From Ignavibacteriales bacterium UBA6490 (lineage in GTDB: Bacteria; Bacteroidota; Ignavibacteria; Ignavibacteriales; Ignavibacteriaceae), in NCBI GenBank assembly GCA_002435365.1, contig DJMM01000006.1:3037-10106 (forward strand): a stretch of DNA of 7,070 bases, written 5' to 3'. Positions 1 to 6,176 of this stretch are shown piece by piece. The position numbers and the translations under genes were made by a program. Under the pieces are notes generated by a model. That model was not told the origin of the DNA. It saw only the letters and a program-made list of their open reading frames with translations, and searched no databases. Numbering within the stretch: the stretch's first letter is position 1; the number at the start of each line of letters is the position of its first letter.

Positions 1-308
1 AGCTGAAAATCAGCTTTTATTTCAACGAGAAGGGGATTTTCATCATATTCAACCTTGTAGCTGAATTCACTATCTGAAAGTTGATAATGATCATCCCCGT
101 GTTTGATTGCCAGACCGGAAATATTCAATTCATCTTGTACTTTGCCGTTAATACTCAGCTGCAGATGGACAAAGGTTTTTCCCCCTGCATTCGGCATCAG
201 GTCAGTCCAGCCTTCCGCATCGATAACATTTACTTCATACTGATCCTGCCGGCAGGCAGAGAAGGATATAAGCAGCAGCAAAATCAGCAGCGGTTTTAAA
301 TTATTCAT
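1..308 (-). CDS. Putative lipoprotein of unknown function, 3' end cut off by the window
   Basis: Reading the minus strand from the ATG at 308-306 gives an open frame of 102 codons that runs off the window without a stop. The first 19 residues form a lipoprotein signal: M-N-N-L-K, a hydrophobic run rich in Leu and Ile, then the lipobox F-S-A-C with Cys19 as the expected lipidation site. The mature part seen (about 83 residues) is polar, with no motif I recognise; it begins RQDQYEV and contains a stretch starting FVHLQLSING that looks beta-rich. By inference it is a secreted, membrane-anchored protein. The start codon shares one base with the stop of the upstream prenyltransferase gene (TAATG), and no strong ribosome binding site precedes it, so translation is probably by reinitiation. 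Being last in the visible run says nothing firm about function. The lipoprotein call is fairly secure; the function is unknown. Confidence 0.75.
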   Translation of the reverse strand, partial: MNNLKPLLILLLLISFSACRQDQYEVNVIDAEGWTDLMPNAGGKTFVHLQLSINGKVQDELNISGLAIKHGDDHYQLSDSEFSYKVEYDENPLLVEIKADFQ

Positions 309-1183
309 TACTTATAATAAATTATTGCAATAACAGAGCCTAAATATAAAAACGAATTAACAATCATAGGTACGTCCGATATCATAAGGTCAGTAGTATT
401 TTCTCCTTTTTGATTGATATAAACCAGGAACATATACCTGAAGATCCCGAAAACCACAAAAGGTGTTGTATAGATAAGGTTTTCGGTATTAAACACAGAG
501 ATAGTACGTGCAGAGACGGTATACAGCGCATAACAAATTATTACACCTGCGGCTGCCACAGTTGCCATCTGCTGTGTAAAAGTCTGCGAATAATAAACAA
601 GCACCTTCCTGGTCACGGTTTCGGCTTCGGTATTGGCCAGGTTCAGTTCCGAATGTCTTTTCATAATACCAAGAAAAAGAGAAATAAACATTGTAGTAAG
701 AATCAGCCAGCTGGAGAGATAAACATCAATTATAAAAGCGCCTCCCAGAACCCTGAGCATAAAACCCGCTGCTATGCTGAAAACATCAAGCAGGACAATA
801 TGCTTGAGAATGGTTGAATACAGAATATTCAGCACAAGATAAATTGCAAGAATAAGATTGAATTTCAGGTTGAAAAATGGGATGAGCAGTGCAGTCAGCA
901 CCCCCGTTATGAATAATACCAACAAAGCTTTTTTTACAGAAATTTTTCCGGAGGCCAGCGGTCTGTTCTTTTTGGTCGGATGTGCACGGTCAGCCTCAAT
1001 ATCAATAATATCATTTATTATATAAACAATGCTTGTAACAAGACTAAAAAGAAAAGCGCCTGAAAGGACCGTCAGCAGGTAATCTTTGTGAAAAAAATGC
1101 TGCGAAAACAGCAGGGGTACAAAGATGAATGAATTCTTTATCCACTGCGGGATTCTTAAAAGTCTTATATATTCTTTTGTCAT
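308..1183 (-). CDS. UbiA-superfamily prenyltransferase, decaprenyl-phosphate phosphoribosyltransferase (DPPR synthase)-like
   Basis: This 291-residue protein is almost wholly hydrophobic, with about eight or nine membrane segments. It carries both aspartate-rich UbiA motifs: N57-D58-x-x-D61-x-x-x-D65 followed by R-x-H-P, and a second one around D133 running into A-A-G-F-x-L-R (Arg144). The N-terminal R-I-P-Q-W-I-K-N, the R-P-L-A-S-G after motif 1, the Y-A-L-Y-T-V-S near residue 218 and the S-D-V-P near residue 269 fit the subgroup that includes mycobacterial Rv3806c. That enzyme transfers phosphoribose from PRPP to decaprenyl phosphate. The lengths also agree. In bacteria without arabinogalactan the acceptor and final product are not established, and no DprE1/DprE2-like partner lies in this window. 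The gene starts 4 bases after the mutase stop, with the nearest purine-rich stretch too far upstream to be a good ribosome binding site. Family call firm, exact substrate uncertain; 4-hydroxybenzoate or heme O synthase is less likely from the motif details. Confidence 0.85.
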   Translation of the reverse strand: MTKEYIRLLRIPQWIKNSFIFVPLLFSQHFFHKDYLLTVLSGAFLFSLVTSIVYIINDIIDIEADRAHPTKKNRPLASGKISVKKALLVLFITGVLTALLIPFFNLKFNLILAIYLVLNILYSTILKHIVLLDVFSIAAGFMLRVLGGAFIIDVYLSSWLILTTMFISLFLGIMKRHSELNLANTEAETVTRKVLVYYSQTFTQQMATVAAAGVIICYALYTVSARTISVFNTENLIYTTPFVVFGIFRYMFLVYINQKGENTTDLMISDVPMIVNSFLYLGSVIAIIYYK

Positions 1184-1187
1184 CTGA

Positions 1188-2840
1188 TTAAAAAACAGCT
1201 GTCTCCTGGTATGTTCCGAAAATTTCCTTTAATTCTCCTGTCATTTCGCCAAGCGTAACATAATTCCGTGCGGCCTTTATTAAAGGGGGCATCAGATTAT
1301 TTCCATCTACTGCTGCTGTTCGCAGCTCATTCAGACTTTCTTTAACTGCATCAATATTTCTGGACTGCCGAAGGTCAGCAAGACGCTGTTTTTGTTTTTT
1401 CTGAACTTCGGGAGATATGTAAAGGATTGGTATTTCAATTTTCTCTTCCTTTTCCACGAACTCGTTCACACCCACAATGAACTTTTCTTTTCTTTCAACC
1501 TCAAGCTGGTACCTGTATGCGGCATCAGCGATCTCCTTCTGAAAATATCCTGATTCGATGGCCGGGATAACTCCGCCCAGCGCATCGATCTGTTCGAAGA
1601 TCTCTTCAGCTTCCTTTTCCATTCTTTCGGTCTGCGACTCAACATAATAGCTTCCCCCCAGGGGATCCACTGTATTTATAATACCTGTTTCATAAGCAAT
1701 AAGCTGTTGAGTGCGAAGCGCAATTTTAACAGCTTTTTCGCTCGGCAGCGCAAGTGTTTCGTCCATTGAATTAGTATGCAGGGACTGGGTGCCTCCTAAA
1801 ACTGCGGCCAGCGCCTGGAAGGCAGTCCTGATAATATTATTTTCAGGCTGCTGGGCTGTTAAGCTGACCCCCGCAGTCTGGGTATGGAATCTCAGCCACC
1901 AGCTTCTGGGATTTTTGGCGCCATATTTTTCTTTCATCCTTTTAGCATAGATTTTCCGGGCTGCGCGGTACTTTGCAATCTCCTCGAAAAAATCAAGGTG
2001 TGAATTAAAAAAGAAGCTTATCCTCGGTGCAAAGCTGTCGATATCCATTCCTCTTTGAAGGCATGCTTCTATATATGCAAAACCGTCTGCAAGTGTATAG
2101 GCAAGTTCCTGTACTGCAGTTGATCCTGCTTCACGGATATGATAACCGCTTACAGACACAGGATTCCACTGCGGCACCTCTTTGGAGCAGTAGTCTATCA
2201 TATCCACAATAATCCTCATAGAGGGATTAGGAGGATAGATATATTCTTTCTGGGCAATATATTCCTTGAGAATATCATTTTGAAGGGTGCCCCTGAGGTT
2301 TTTAAAATCTGCTCCCTGTTTTTGGGCAACTGCAAGATAGAATGCAAATATCATTGCCGCCGGGGAATTGATTGTCATAGAGGTTGATACTTTTTCGAGC
2401 GGAATATTTTTGAACAGCACTTCCATATCTTCAAGCGATGAAACGGCCACTCCGCAGATGCCCACTTCGCCTTCGCTCATTTCAGAATCGGCATCCCAGC
2501 CCATTAAAGTAGGGAGATCAAAAGCCACCGAAAGTCCGGTCTGGCCGTGGTTCAACAGATAATGGAATCTGTTGTTTGTATCCTCGGGTGAGCCGAAACC
2601 GGCAAACTGCCTCATAGTCCATAACTTGCCCCGGTAGCCGTTGTTGTGAATTCCCCTTGTGTAGGGATACTCACCGGGGAAATTTATTTCCTCGATGTAA
2701 TTGAGATGGGAAGTATCATCCGGTGTATATAGCACTTTAATATCTTTACCGCTGACCGTGGTAAACTTCATCCCGGTGTCGCGGGCTTCCGCAGCTTTCC
2801 TGAAATACTCTTCTTTCCTCCTCTTAAAATCCTGGGACAT
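1188..2840 (-). CDS. Adenosylcobalamin-dependent acyl-CoA mutase large subunit (methylmalonyl-CoA mutase family, isobutyryl-CoA mutase-like)
   Basis: The 550-residue protein is the TIM-barrel catalytic domain of the methylmalonyl-CoA mutase family, without the C-terminal B12-binding domain of the full-length (~730-residue) enzymes. A separate small subunit must therefore supply B12 binding; none is in the window. Using Propionibacterium shermanii numbering from memory (offset 10), active-site residues are kept: Thr75, Arg77, Ser104, Ser154, Thr156, Gln187, Tyr233, His234, Glu237, Arg273, Ser275. At the two positions that sense the substrate acyl group, methylmalonyl-CoA mutase has Tyr89 and Arg207; here they are Phe79 and Gln197, as in isobutyryl-CoA mutase. 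The loop equivalent to Y-A-T-M (75-78) is H-N-N-G. The likely reaction is a carbon-skeleton rearrangement between branched and linear acyl-CoA, such as isobutyryl/butyryl-CoA; this is inference. It follows mutL by 14 bases with a good AAGGA site. Databases probably call it methylmalonyl-CoA mutase (mcmA/mutA). Confidence 0.9.
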   Translation of the reverse strand: MSQDFKRRKEEYFRKAAEARDTGMKFTTVSGKDIKVLYTPDDTSHLNYIEEINFPGEYPYTRGIHNNGYRGKLWTMRQFAGFGSPEDTNNRFHYLLNHGQTGLSVAFDLPTLMGWDADSEMSEGEVGICGVAVSSLEDMEVLFKNIPLEKVSTSMTINSPAAMIFAFYLAVAQKQGADFKNLRGTLQNDILKEYIAQKEYIYPPNPSMRIIVDMIDYCSKEVPQWNPVSVSGYHIREAGSTAVQELAYTLADGFAYIEACLQRGMDIDSFAPRISFFFNSHLDFFEEIAKYRAARKIYAKRMKEKYGAKNPRSWWLRFHTQTAGVSLTAQQPENNIIRTAFQALAAVLGGTQSLHTNSMDETLALPSEKAVKIALRTQQLIAYETGIINTVDPLGGSYYVESQTERMEKEAEEIFEQIDALGGVIPAIESGYFQKEIADAAYRYQLEVERKEKFIVGVNEFVEKEEKIEIPILYISPEVQKKQKQRLADLRQSRNIDAVKESLNELRTAAVDGNNLMPPLIKAARNYVTLGEMTGELKEIFGTYQETAVF

Positions 2841-2847
2841 AATATAT

Positions 2848-2852
2848 TCCTT
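2848..2852 (-). promoter_or_regulatory. Ribosome binding site of the acyl-CoA mutase gene
   Basis: AAGGA on the minus strand lies in the 14-base gap after the mutL stop and 7 bases before the mutase ATG at 2840. It is the clearest Shine-Dalgarno sequence in the run and supports both this start and independent initiation of the mutase. Confidence 0.7.
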
Positions 2853-2854
2853 AA

Positions 2855-4720
2855 TTATGATGTTCTGCCGAATCTTCTGTCGAATTCATCCAAAGATATT
2901 TTTACAACAATCGGTCTGCCGTGCGGGCAGACATAGGGATTTGAAGTTGCAAAAAGCTGATCGATCAGAAGTCTCATTTCTTTATCGGATAAATAGTCAC
3001 CTGCTTTAATTGCTGCTTTGCAGGAATAAGATTTTGCAATATTATCTTTCTGCTCAAGCTTTTTCTCGCGCTGGTTGGCGATATACTCATCGGTTATCTG
3101 CAGAAGTATCTGATCTTCGCTCCCGTTTTTAATATCTTCGGGCACCCCTTCGATAACAATTGTGTTCTTGCTGAAAAATTTAAGTTCAAATCCTATTTTA
3201 ACAAGAAAAGGATTTATTTCTTTAATTACACCATACCTGCCGGGATCTAACTCAATGGTTTTAGGGAACAGCAATTGCTGCGAGAAGGGCAGGTTTGCAT
3301 CTATTTTTTTAATAGCTTTTTCGTAAAGAATTCTTTCATGGGCAACGTGCTGATCAACAATCATCAGTCCGGTCCTGATCTGGGATAATATATATTTATT
3401 ATGAAGCTGAATAATAAACGTAGCGTTCTCCCCCCTGCTGTCTTCAGGAGTTTTTGCAATTAAAGGTTCTGCCGTTCCGCTTTCATTTTCAAGCGGGGAA
3501 ATATTTTTTAATGTTTCACTGTCAATCGAGGTCTTATCCAGTGACCCGAAAATAAGATCAATATCCTTATCTGAAAAAATAGTGGAAGAATATGTCTTTT
3601 TATCCTGAAAAACGGGACGGTCTGTAAAATCATTTCTTTCAGTTTTTGCAAAGCTGTCGATTTTTATTTTTTCGGTATCCGGACCGGTATCCCTGAAACT
3701 CATGGAGGGAACGAGATCATGGGTCCCCAGATTTTTTCTTACCACTGCCAGCACAAAATTATAGACATCCCTCTCATTATCGAACCTGATCTCCAGCTTG
3801 GATGGATGAACGTTAACATCTATTTTTTGCGGGTCTATTTCTAGGAACAGAATAAAGAAGGGGTAGTCCCCTTTCTCCAGAAAATCCTCATATGCAGTAA
3901 ACACGGCATGGTTTATCTGTCTGCTTATTACATATCTAAGATTAAGGAACAGGTACTGTTCTCCCTTGCTTTTCTTAAGCAGTGTAGGTTTGCCGATATA
4001 GCCGGAGATATTTATAAAATCTGTTCTCTCCTCCACCGGGATCAGGGCATCTGTCATATTATCGGCAAAGATTTCCTCTATCCTGGATTTAAGGTTGCCG
4101 GGTTTATAGTCATATACAAGATCATCTTCATTGAATAGCCTGAAGCTTATTTCAGGATGACTTAGAGCGAGCTTATTAAAAATATCAATTATATGTTTAA
4201 GTTCTGTAGCATCAGATTTGAGGAAATTTCTGCGCGCCGGTGTGTTGTAAAAAAGATTTCTTACAGAAACAGAGGTGCCTTTGGGAAAAGAGCCTTTCTC
4301 CTTCAGAATTTTACCCGGTTCTTCTGTTCTGATTAACGTTCCGATCTCATCCCGCATCATTTCGGTTCGTATTTCGACCTGGCTTACGGCTGCCATCGAG
4401 CTTAATGCCTCACCTCTGAATCCATAAGTAAGAATCTCCTCCAGATCTTCATACGAATATATTTTGCTGGTGGCATGTTTCTGAACAGAAAGGACAGCAT
4501 CTTCTTCAGTCATACCGGTGCCGTTATCCACAACCTGGATCAGCGCTTTTCCTGCTCTTTTCAGGATAAGATCAATTTCAGTTGAACCTGCATCGATGGA
4601 ATTCTCAATAAGTTCTTTTACTACAGACTCAGGTCTCTGCACAACTTCCCCGGCCGCAATTTTACTTGCAATATGCTCAGGGAGTATTTTTATCCTGTTC
4701 TTAACTGTCTCTTCGTTCAT
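2855..4720 (-). CDS. mutL: DNA mismatch repair protein MutL, endonuclease-type
   Basis: MutL is the ATPase that links mismatch recognition by MutS to strand removal. This 621-residue protein has the GHKL ATPase motifs in order: ELIENSIDAG (about 37-46, catalytic Glu39, Asn40), DNGTG (65-69), GFRGEAL (100-106), and N-L-F-Y-N-T-P-A-R (155-163), then I-D-V-N-V-H-P-S-K-L (300-309). A poorly conserved linker spans about 330-430. The C-terminal domain has the metal-binding nuclease motif D-Q-H-V-A-H-E-R-I-L-Y-E (456-467, Val replacing the usual Ala), S-C-K-A-A-I-K-A-G (566-574), C-P-H-G-R-P (598-603) and a beta-clamp-binding Q-Q-L-L-F-P (481-486). It ends in F-G-R-T-S, as in nicking MutLs. The open frame extends upstream to an ATG at 4813, but those 31 extra residues overlap dihydrofolate reductase and are unlike MutL, so the ATG at 4720, 11 residues before I-L-P-E-H-I-A, is chosen. 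It overlaps the end of folA by 20 bases, without an obvious ribosome binding site. Confidence 0.97.
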   Translation of the reverse strand: MNEETVKNRIKILPEHIASKIAAGEVVQRPESVVKELIENSIDAGSTEIDLILKRAGKALIQVVDNGTGMTEEDAVLSVQKHATSKIYSYEDLEEILTYGFRGEALSSMAAVSQVEIRTEMMRDEIGTLIRTEEPGKILKEKGSFPKGTSVSVRNLFYNTPARRNFLKSDATELKHIIDIFNKLALSHPEISFRLFNEDDLVYDYKPGNLKSRIEEIFADNMTDALIPVEERTDFINISGYIGKPTLLKKSKGEQYLFLNLRYVISRQINHAVFTAYEDFLEKGDYPFFILFLEIDPQKIDVNVHPSKLEIRFDNERDVYNFVLAVVRKNLGTHDLVPSMSFRDTGPDTEKIKIDSFAKTERNDFTDRPVFQDKKTYSSTIFSDKDIDLIFGSLDKTSIDSETLKNISPLENESGTAEPLIAKTPEDSRGENATFIIQLHNKYILSQIRTGLMIVDQHVAHERILYEKAIKKIDANLPFSQQLLFPKTIELDPGRYGVIKEINPFLVKIGFELKFFSKNTIVIEGVPEDIKNGSEDQILLQITDEYIANQREKKLEQKDNIAKSYSCKAAIKAGDYLSDKEMRLLIDQLFATSNPYVCPHGRPIVVKISLDEFDRRFGRTS

Positions 4721-5183
4721 AATGAAATACTTCAAATCCGTTTCTTTTTTCACTTGAGGCAAGCTTCCACTCACTTTCCTTAATTTCCGGAAAGCAGACA
4801 TCTCCTTCAGCATTAAAATCCATGACCGATATTATCATCTCGTCAGCATCTTTCATGCCCTCCGGAAAAATATAACCGCCGCCTATTACAAATATTTTCT
4901 CATAATTACTATCCCGGCAGAAATCATATGCCTGCTGAAGTGATCTCATAACTTTTACTTCATTGCCAGGGTCATAGTTTTCCTGCCTGCTCAGCACAAT
5001 ATTTAATCGTCCTTTAAGCGGTTTACCGAGTGACTCAAATGTTTTTCTTCCCATAATTACAGGGAAGCCTAATGTAGTACTCTTAAAATGCCGGAACTCT
5101 TCACTCGAATGCCATGGCATTTCACCGGTCGATCTTCCGATAACGCCGTTCTTCGCTACTGCAGCTATAATGGCGATTTTCAA
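4701..5183 (-). CDS. folA: Dihydrofolate reductase (TTG start)
   Basis: Dihydrofolate reductase reduces DHF to THF with NADPH, restoring the folate that ThyA oxidises. The 160-residue length matches the chromosomal E. coli type. Visible motifs are A-x-x-x-N-G-V-I-G-R (8-17), M-P-W (22-24), Glu29 at the place of the catalytic Asp27 of E. coli, V-I-M-G-R-K-T-F (42-49, NADPH phosphate binding), G-R-L-N-I-V-L-S-R (58-66, Arg59 for the folate glutamate) and V-I-G-G-G (99-103). The start is TTG at 5183: it overlaps the thyA stop as TTGA, has GAGG 7 bases upstream, and puts M-K-I-A-I-I-A-A-V-A at the usual N-terminus. The gene sits between thyA and mutL, overlapping them by 4 and 20 bases. Glu for Asp at the active site is common in the family and does not suggest loss of function. 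Also called dfrA; nothing suggests a mobile trimethoprim-resistance gene. Confidence 0.96.
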   Translation of the reverse strand: MKIAIIAAVAKNGVIGRSTGEMPWHSSEEFRHFKSTTLGFPVIMGRKTFESLGKPLKGRLNIVLSRQENYDPGNEVKVMRSLQQAYDFCRDSNYEKIFVIGGGYIFPEGMKDADEMIISVMDFNAEGDVCFPEIKESEWKLASSEKRNGFEVFHYERRDS

Positions 5184-6019
5184 ACGGCAACCTCAAATTT
5201 GATTTTATCATGTGAATGGTAGCCGGTCAGCTCAAAATCATCAAATGTAAGTTCGTCTATCGGTTTCTTCTTTATTATTAATTTAGGCAGAGGCAGAGGA
5301 TCACGTTTAAGCTGTTCCTGAAGACCTTTGAGATGATCATATCTTTCGAGCAATGTGCCTTCTTCAGCGACATAAATATGAGCATCAATTATGGTATGGG
5401 CAAAATAGCCGAGTTCAAGGTTTGTTTCCTGTGCTATTATTTGTGTCAACATAGAATATGCAGCAAGGTTAAAGGGAATTCCCAGAGCAATATCACCCGA
5501 CCTCTGGGTCAGATGGCAGTTTAGTTTTCCGTCATTCACATTAAATGCGTAGGAATAATGGCAGGGCGGCAGTTTGCTTTTAGTTGCATTTCCAGGTTCC
5601 CATGCTGTCACCACAAGGCGTCTGCTGTAAGGTTGTCTTTTCAGTTCATCGATCACATATTTAATCTGGTCTATTTCCTCAACATTCCATATACCGTTTT
5701 CATCTTTCTGTGCGCTTGGAAAATGCCGCCAGTAATAACCATATGCAGTATCCAGATTTCCATCTTCATCCGCCCAGGCATTCCATATTTTGGTATGCTG
5801 GCGCAGATTCCGGATATGGTTTTCTCCCGATAAGTACCACAATACCTCATGCAGCAGCGATTTCCATTCCATCTTTTTGGTAGTAAGAAGCGGAAATCCC
5901 TTTGAAAGATCGACCCTGTAATAAGCAGCAAAATAGGAAATTGTATCAATACCTGTCCGCGACGGTTTGCGCGTACCATTTTCAATTACAAGCTTTACAA
6001 GATCCAGGTATTCTTTCAT
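5180..6019 (-). CDS. thyA: Thymidylate synthase (ThyA, folate-dependent)
   Basis: ThyA methylates dUMP to dTMP using 5,10-methylene-THF as both carbon donor and reductant, releasing DHF. The protein has 279 residues (E. coli 264). The catalytic nucleophile is Cys153 in L-P-P-C-H-Y. Other family residues are R-T-G (21-23, Arg21 phosphate binding), S-R-R (132-134, arginines reaching into the partner subunit), Q-R-S-G-D (172-176), Asn184 and D-A-H-I-Y (212-216, His214 and Tyr216). The C-terminus F-E-V-A-V resembles the E. coli P-V-A-I end that closes over the active site. Extra length sits mainly around 101-115, before the conserved D-Q-I-K stretch. It is the first gene after the only sizeable gap, so probably leads the operon; its stop overlaps the folA start. 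A weak GGA lies 6 bases before the ATG. The enzyme is cytosolic and dimeric by family knowledge. Confidence 0.98.
   Translation of the reverse strand: MKEYLDLVKLVIENGTRKPSRTGIDTISYFAAYYRVDLSKGFPLLTTKKMEWKSLLHEVLWYLSGENHIRNLRQHTKIWNAWADEDGNLDTAYGYYWRHFPSAQKDENGIWNVEEIDQIKYVIDELKRQPYSRRLVVTAWEPGNATKSKLPPCHYSYAFNVNDGKLNCHLTQRSGDIALGIPFNLAAYSMLTQIIAQETNLELGYFAHTIIDAHIYVAEEGTLLERYDHLKGLQEQLKRDPLPLPKLIIKKKPIDELTFDDFELTGYHSHDKIKFEVAV
5191..5194 (-). promoter_or_regulatory. Ribosome binding site supporting the TTG start of folA
   Basis: GAGG on the minus strand, inside the last codons of thyA, lies 7 bases before the TTG at 5183-5181. No in-frame ATG fits the N-terminal beta strand of dihydrofolate reductase, so this site decides the start. 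Confidence 0.6.
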
Positions 6020-6176
6020 TTACTATCCATTCTTATTTATTTTATCAATTTAGTAAAAAAAACCGTGAAGGTGAAAATATTAAATTATATAGTGGGAAAG
6101 AATATAAAAATAAAGGCCGGGCATGGGAATTTTGTGTTTTAGAGCTAAAAACAGGTACTTTTTGACCCGGATAACG
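6020..6176 (-). promoter_or_regulatory. Intergenic region between galT and thyA; probable promoter region of the thyA operon
   Basis: This 157-base AT-rich stretch is the only real gap in the window. On the minus strand, TAAAAT (6044-6039) preceded by GA is a possible -10 element close to the thyA ATG, but no convincing -35 box is spaced from it, and a start there would leave a leader of only about a dozen bases. A dyad, TTTTAG-AG-CTAAAA, lies at 6137-6150 (plus-strand reading) and could be a protein-binding site. A short CCGGG/CCCGG pair (6166-6170 and 6116-6120) encloses about 45 bases and is too weak to call a galT terminator. No gene or RNA was recognised here. That a promoter lies here is inferred from position. 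Confidence 0.35.

Noticed and set aside
410..817. Plus-strand open frame of 135 codons, rich in Cys and His
   Set aside because: It lies wholly opposite the prenyltransferase gene, whose frame carries complete family motifs; the translated product resembles no family I know and is a shadow.
4701..5183. folA as a mobile trimethoprim-resistance dfr cassette
   Set aside because: There is no integrase or recombination site, it overlaps both neighbours in an operon, and its sequence is the ordinary chromosomal type.
5671..5985. Minus-strand open frame of 104 codons within thyA in another frame
   Set aside because: It overlaps a fully conserved stretch of ThyA, and its product is low-quality shadow sequence.
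6136..6147. GTTTTAGAGCTA, identical to the first 12 bases of the Streptococcus pyogenes type II CRISPR repeat
   Set aside because: It occurs once, with no second repeat, spacer pattern or cas gene nearby; it is half of a local AT-rich dyad and is best explained as chance.
5902..6165. Plus-strand open frame reaching into the galT-thyA gap
   Set aside because: Half of it is antisense to the conserved thyA N-terminus, and the rest is AT-rich DNA with no motif or ribosome binding site.
6116..6170. CCGGG/CCCGG pair downstream of galT as a rho-independent terminator
   Set aside because: The stem is only five pairs around a loop of about 45 bases and is not followed by a clean U-run in the right place.
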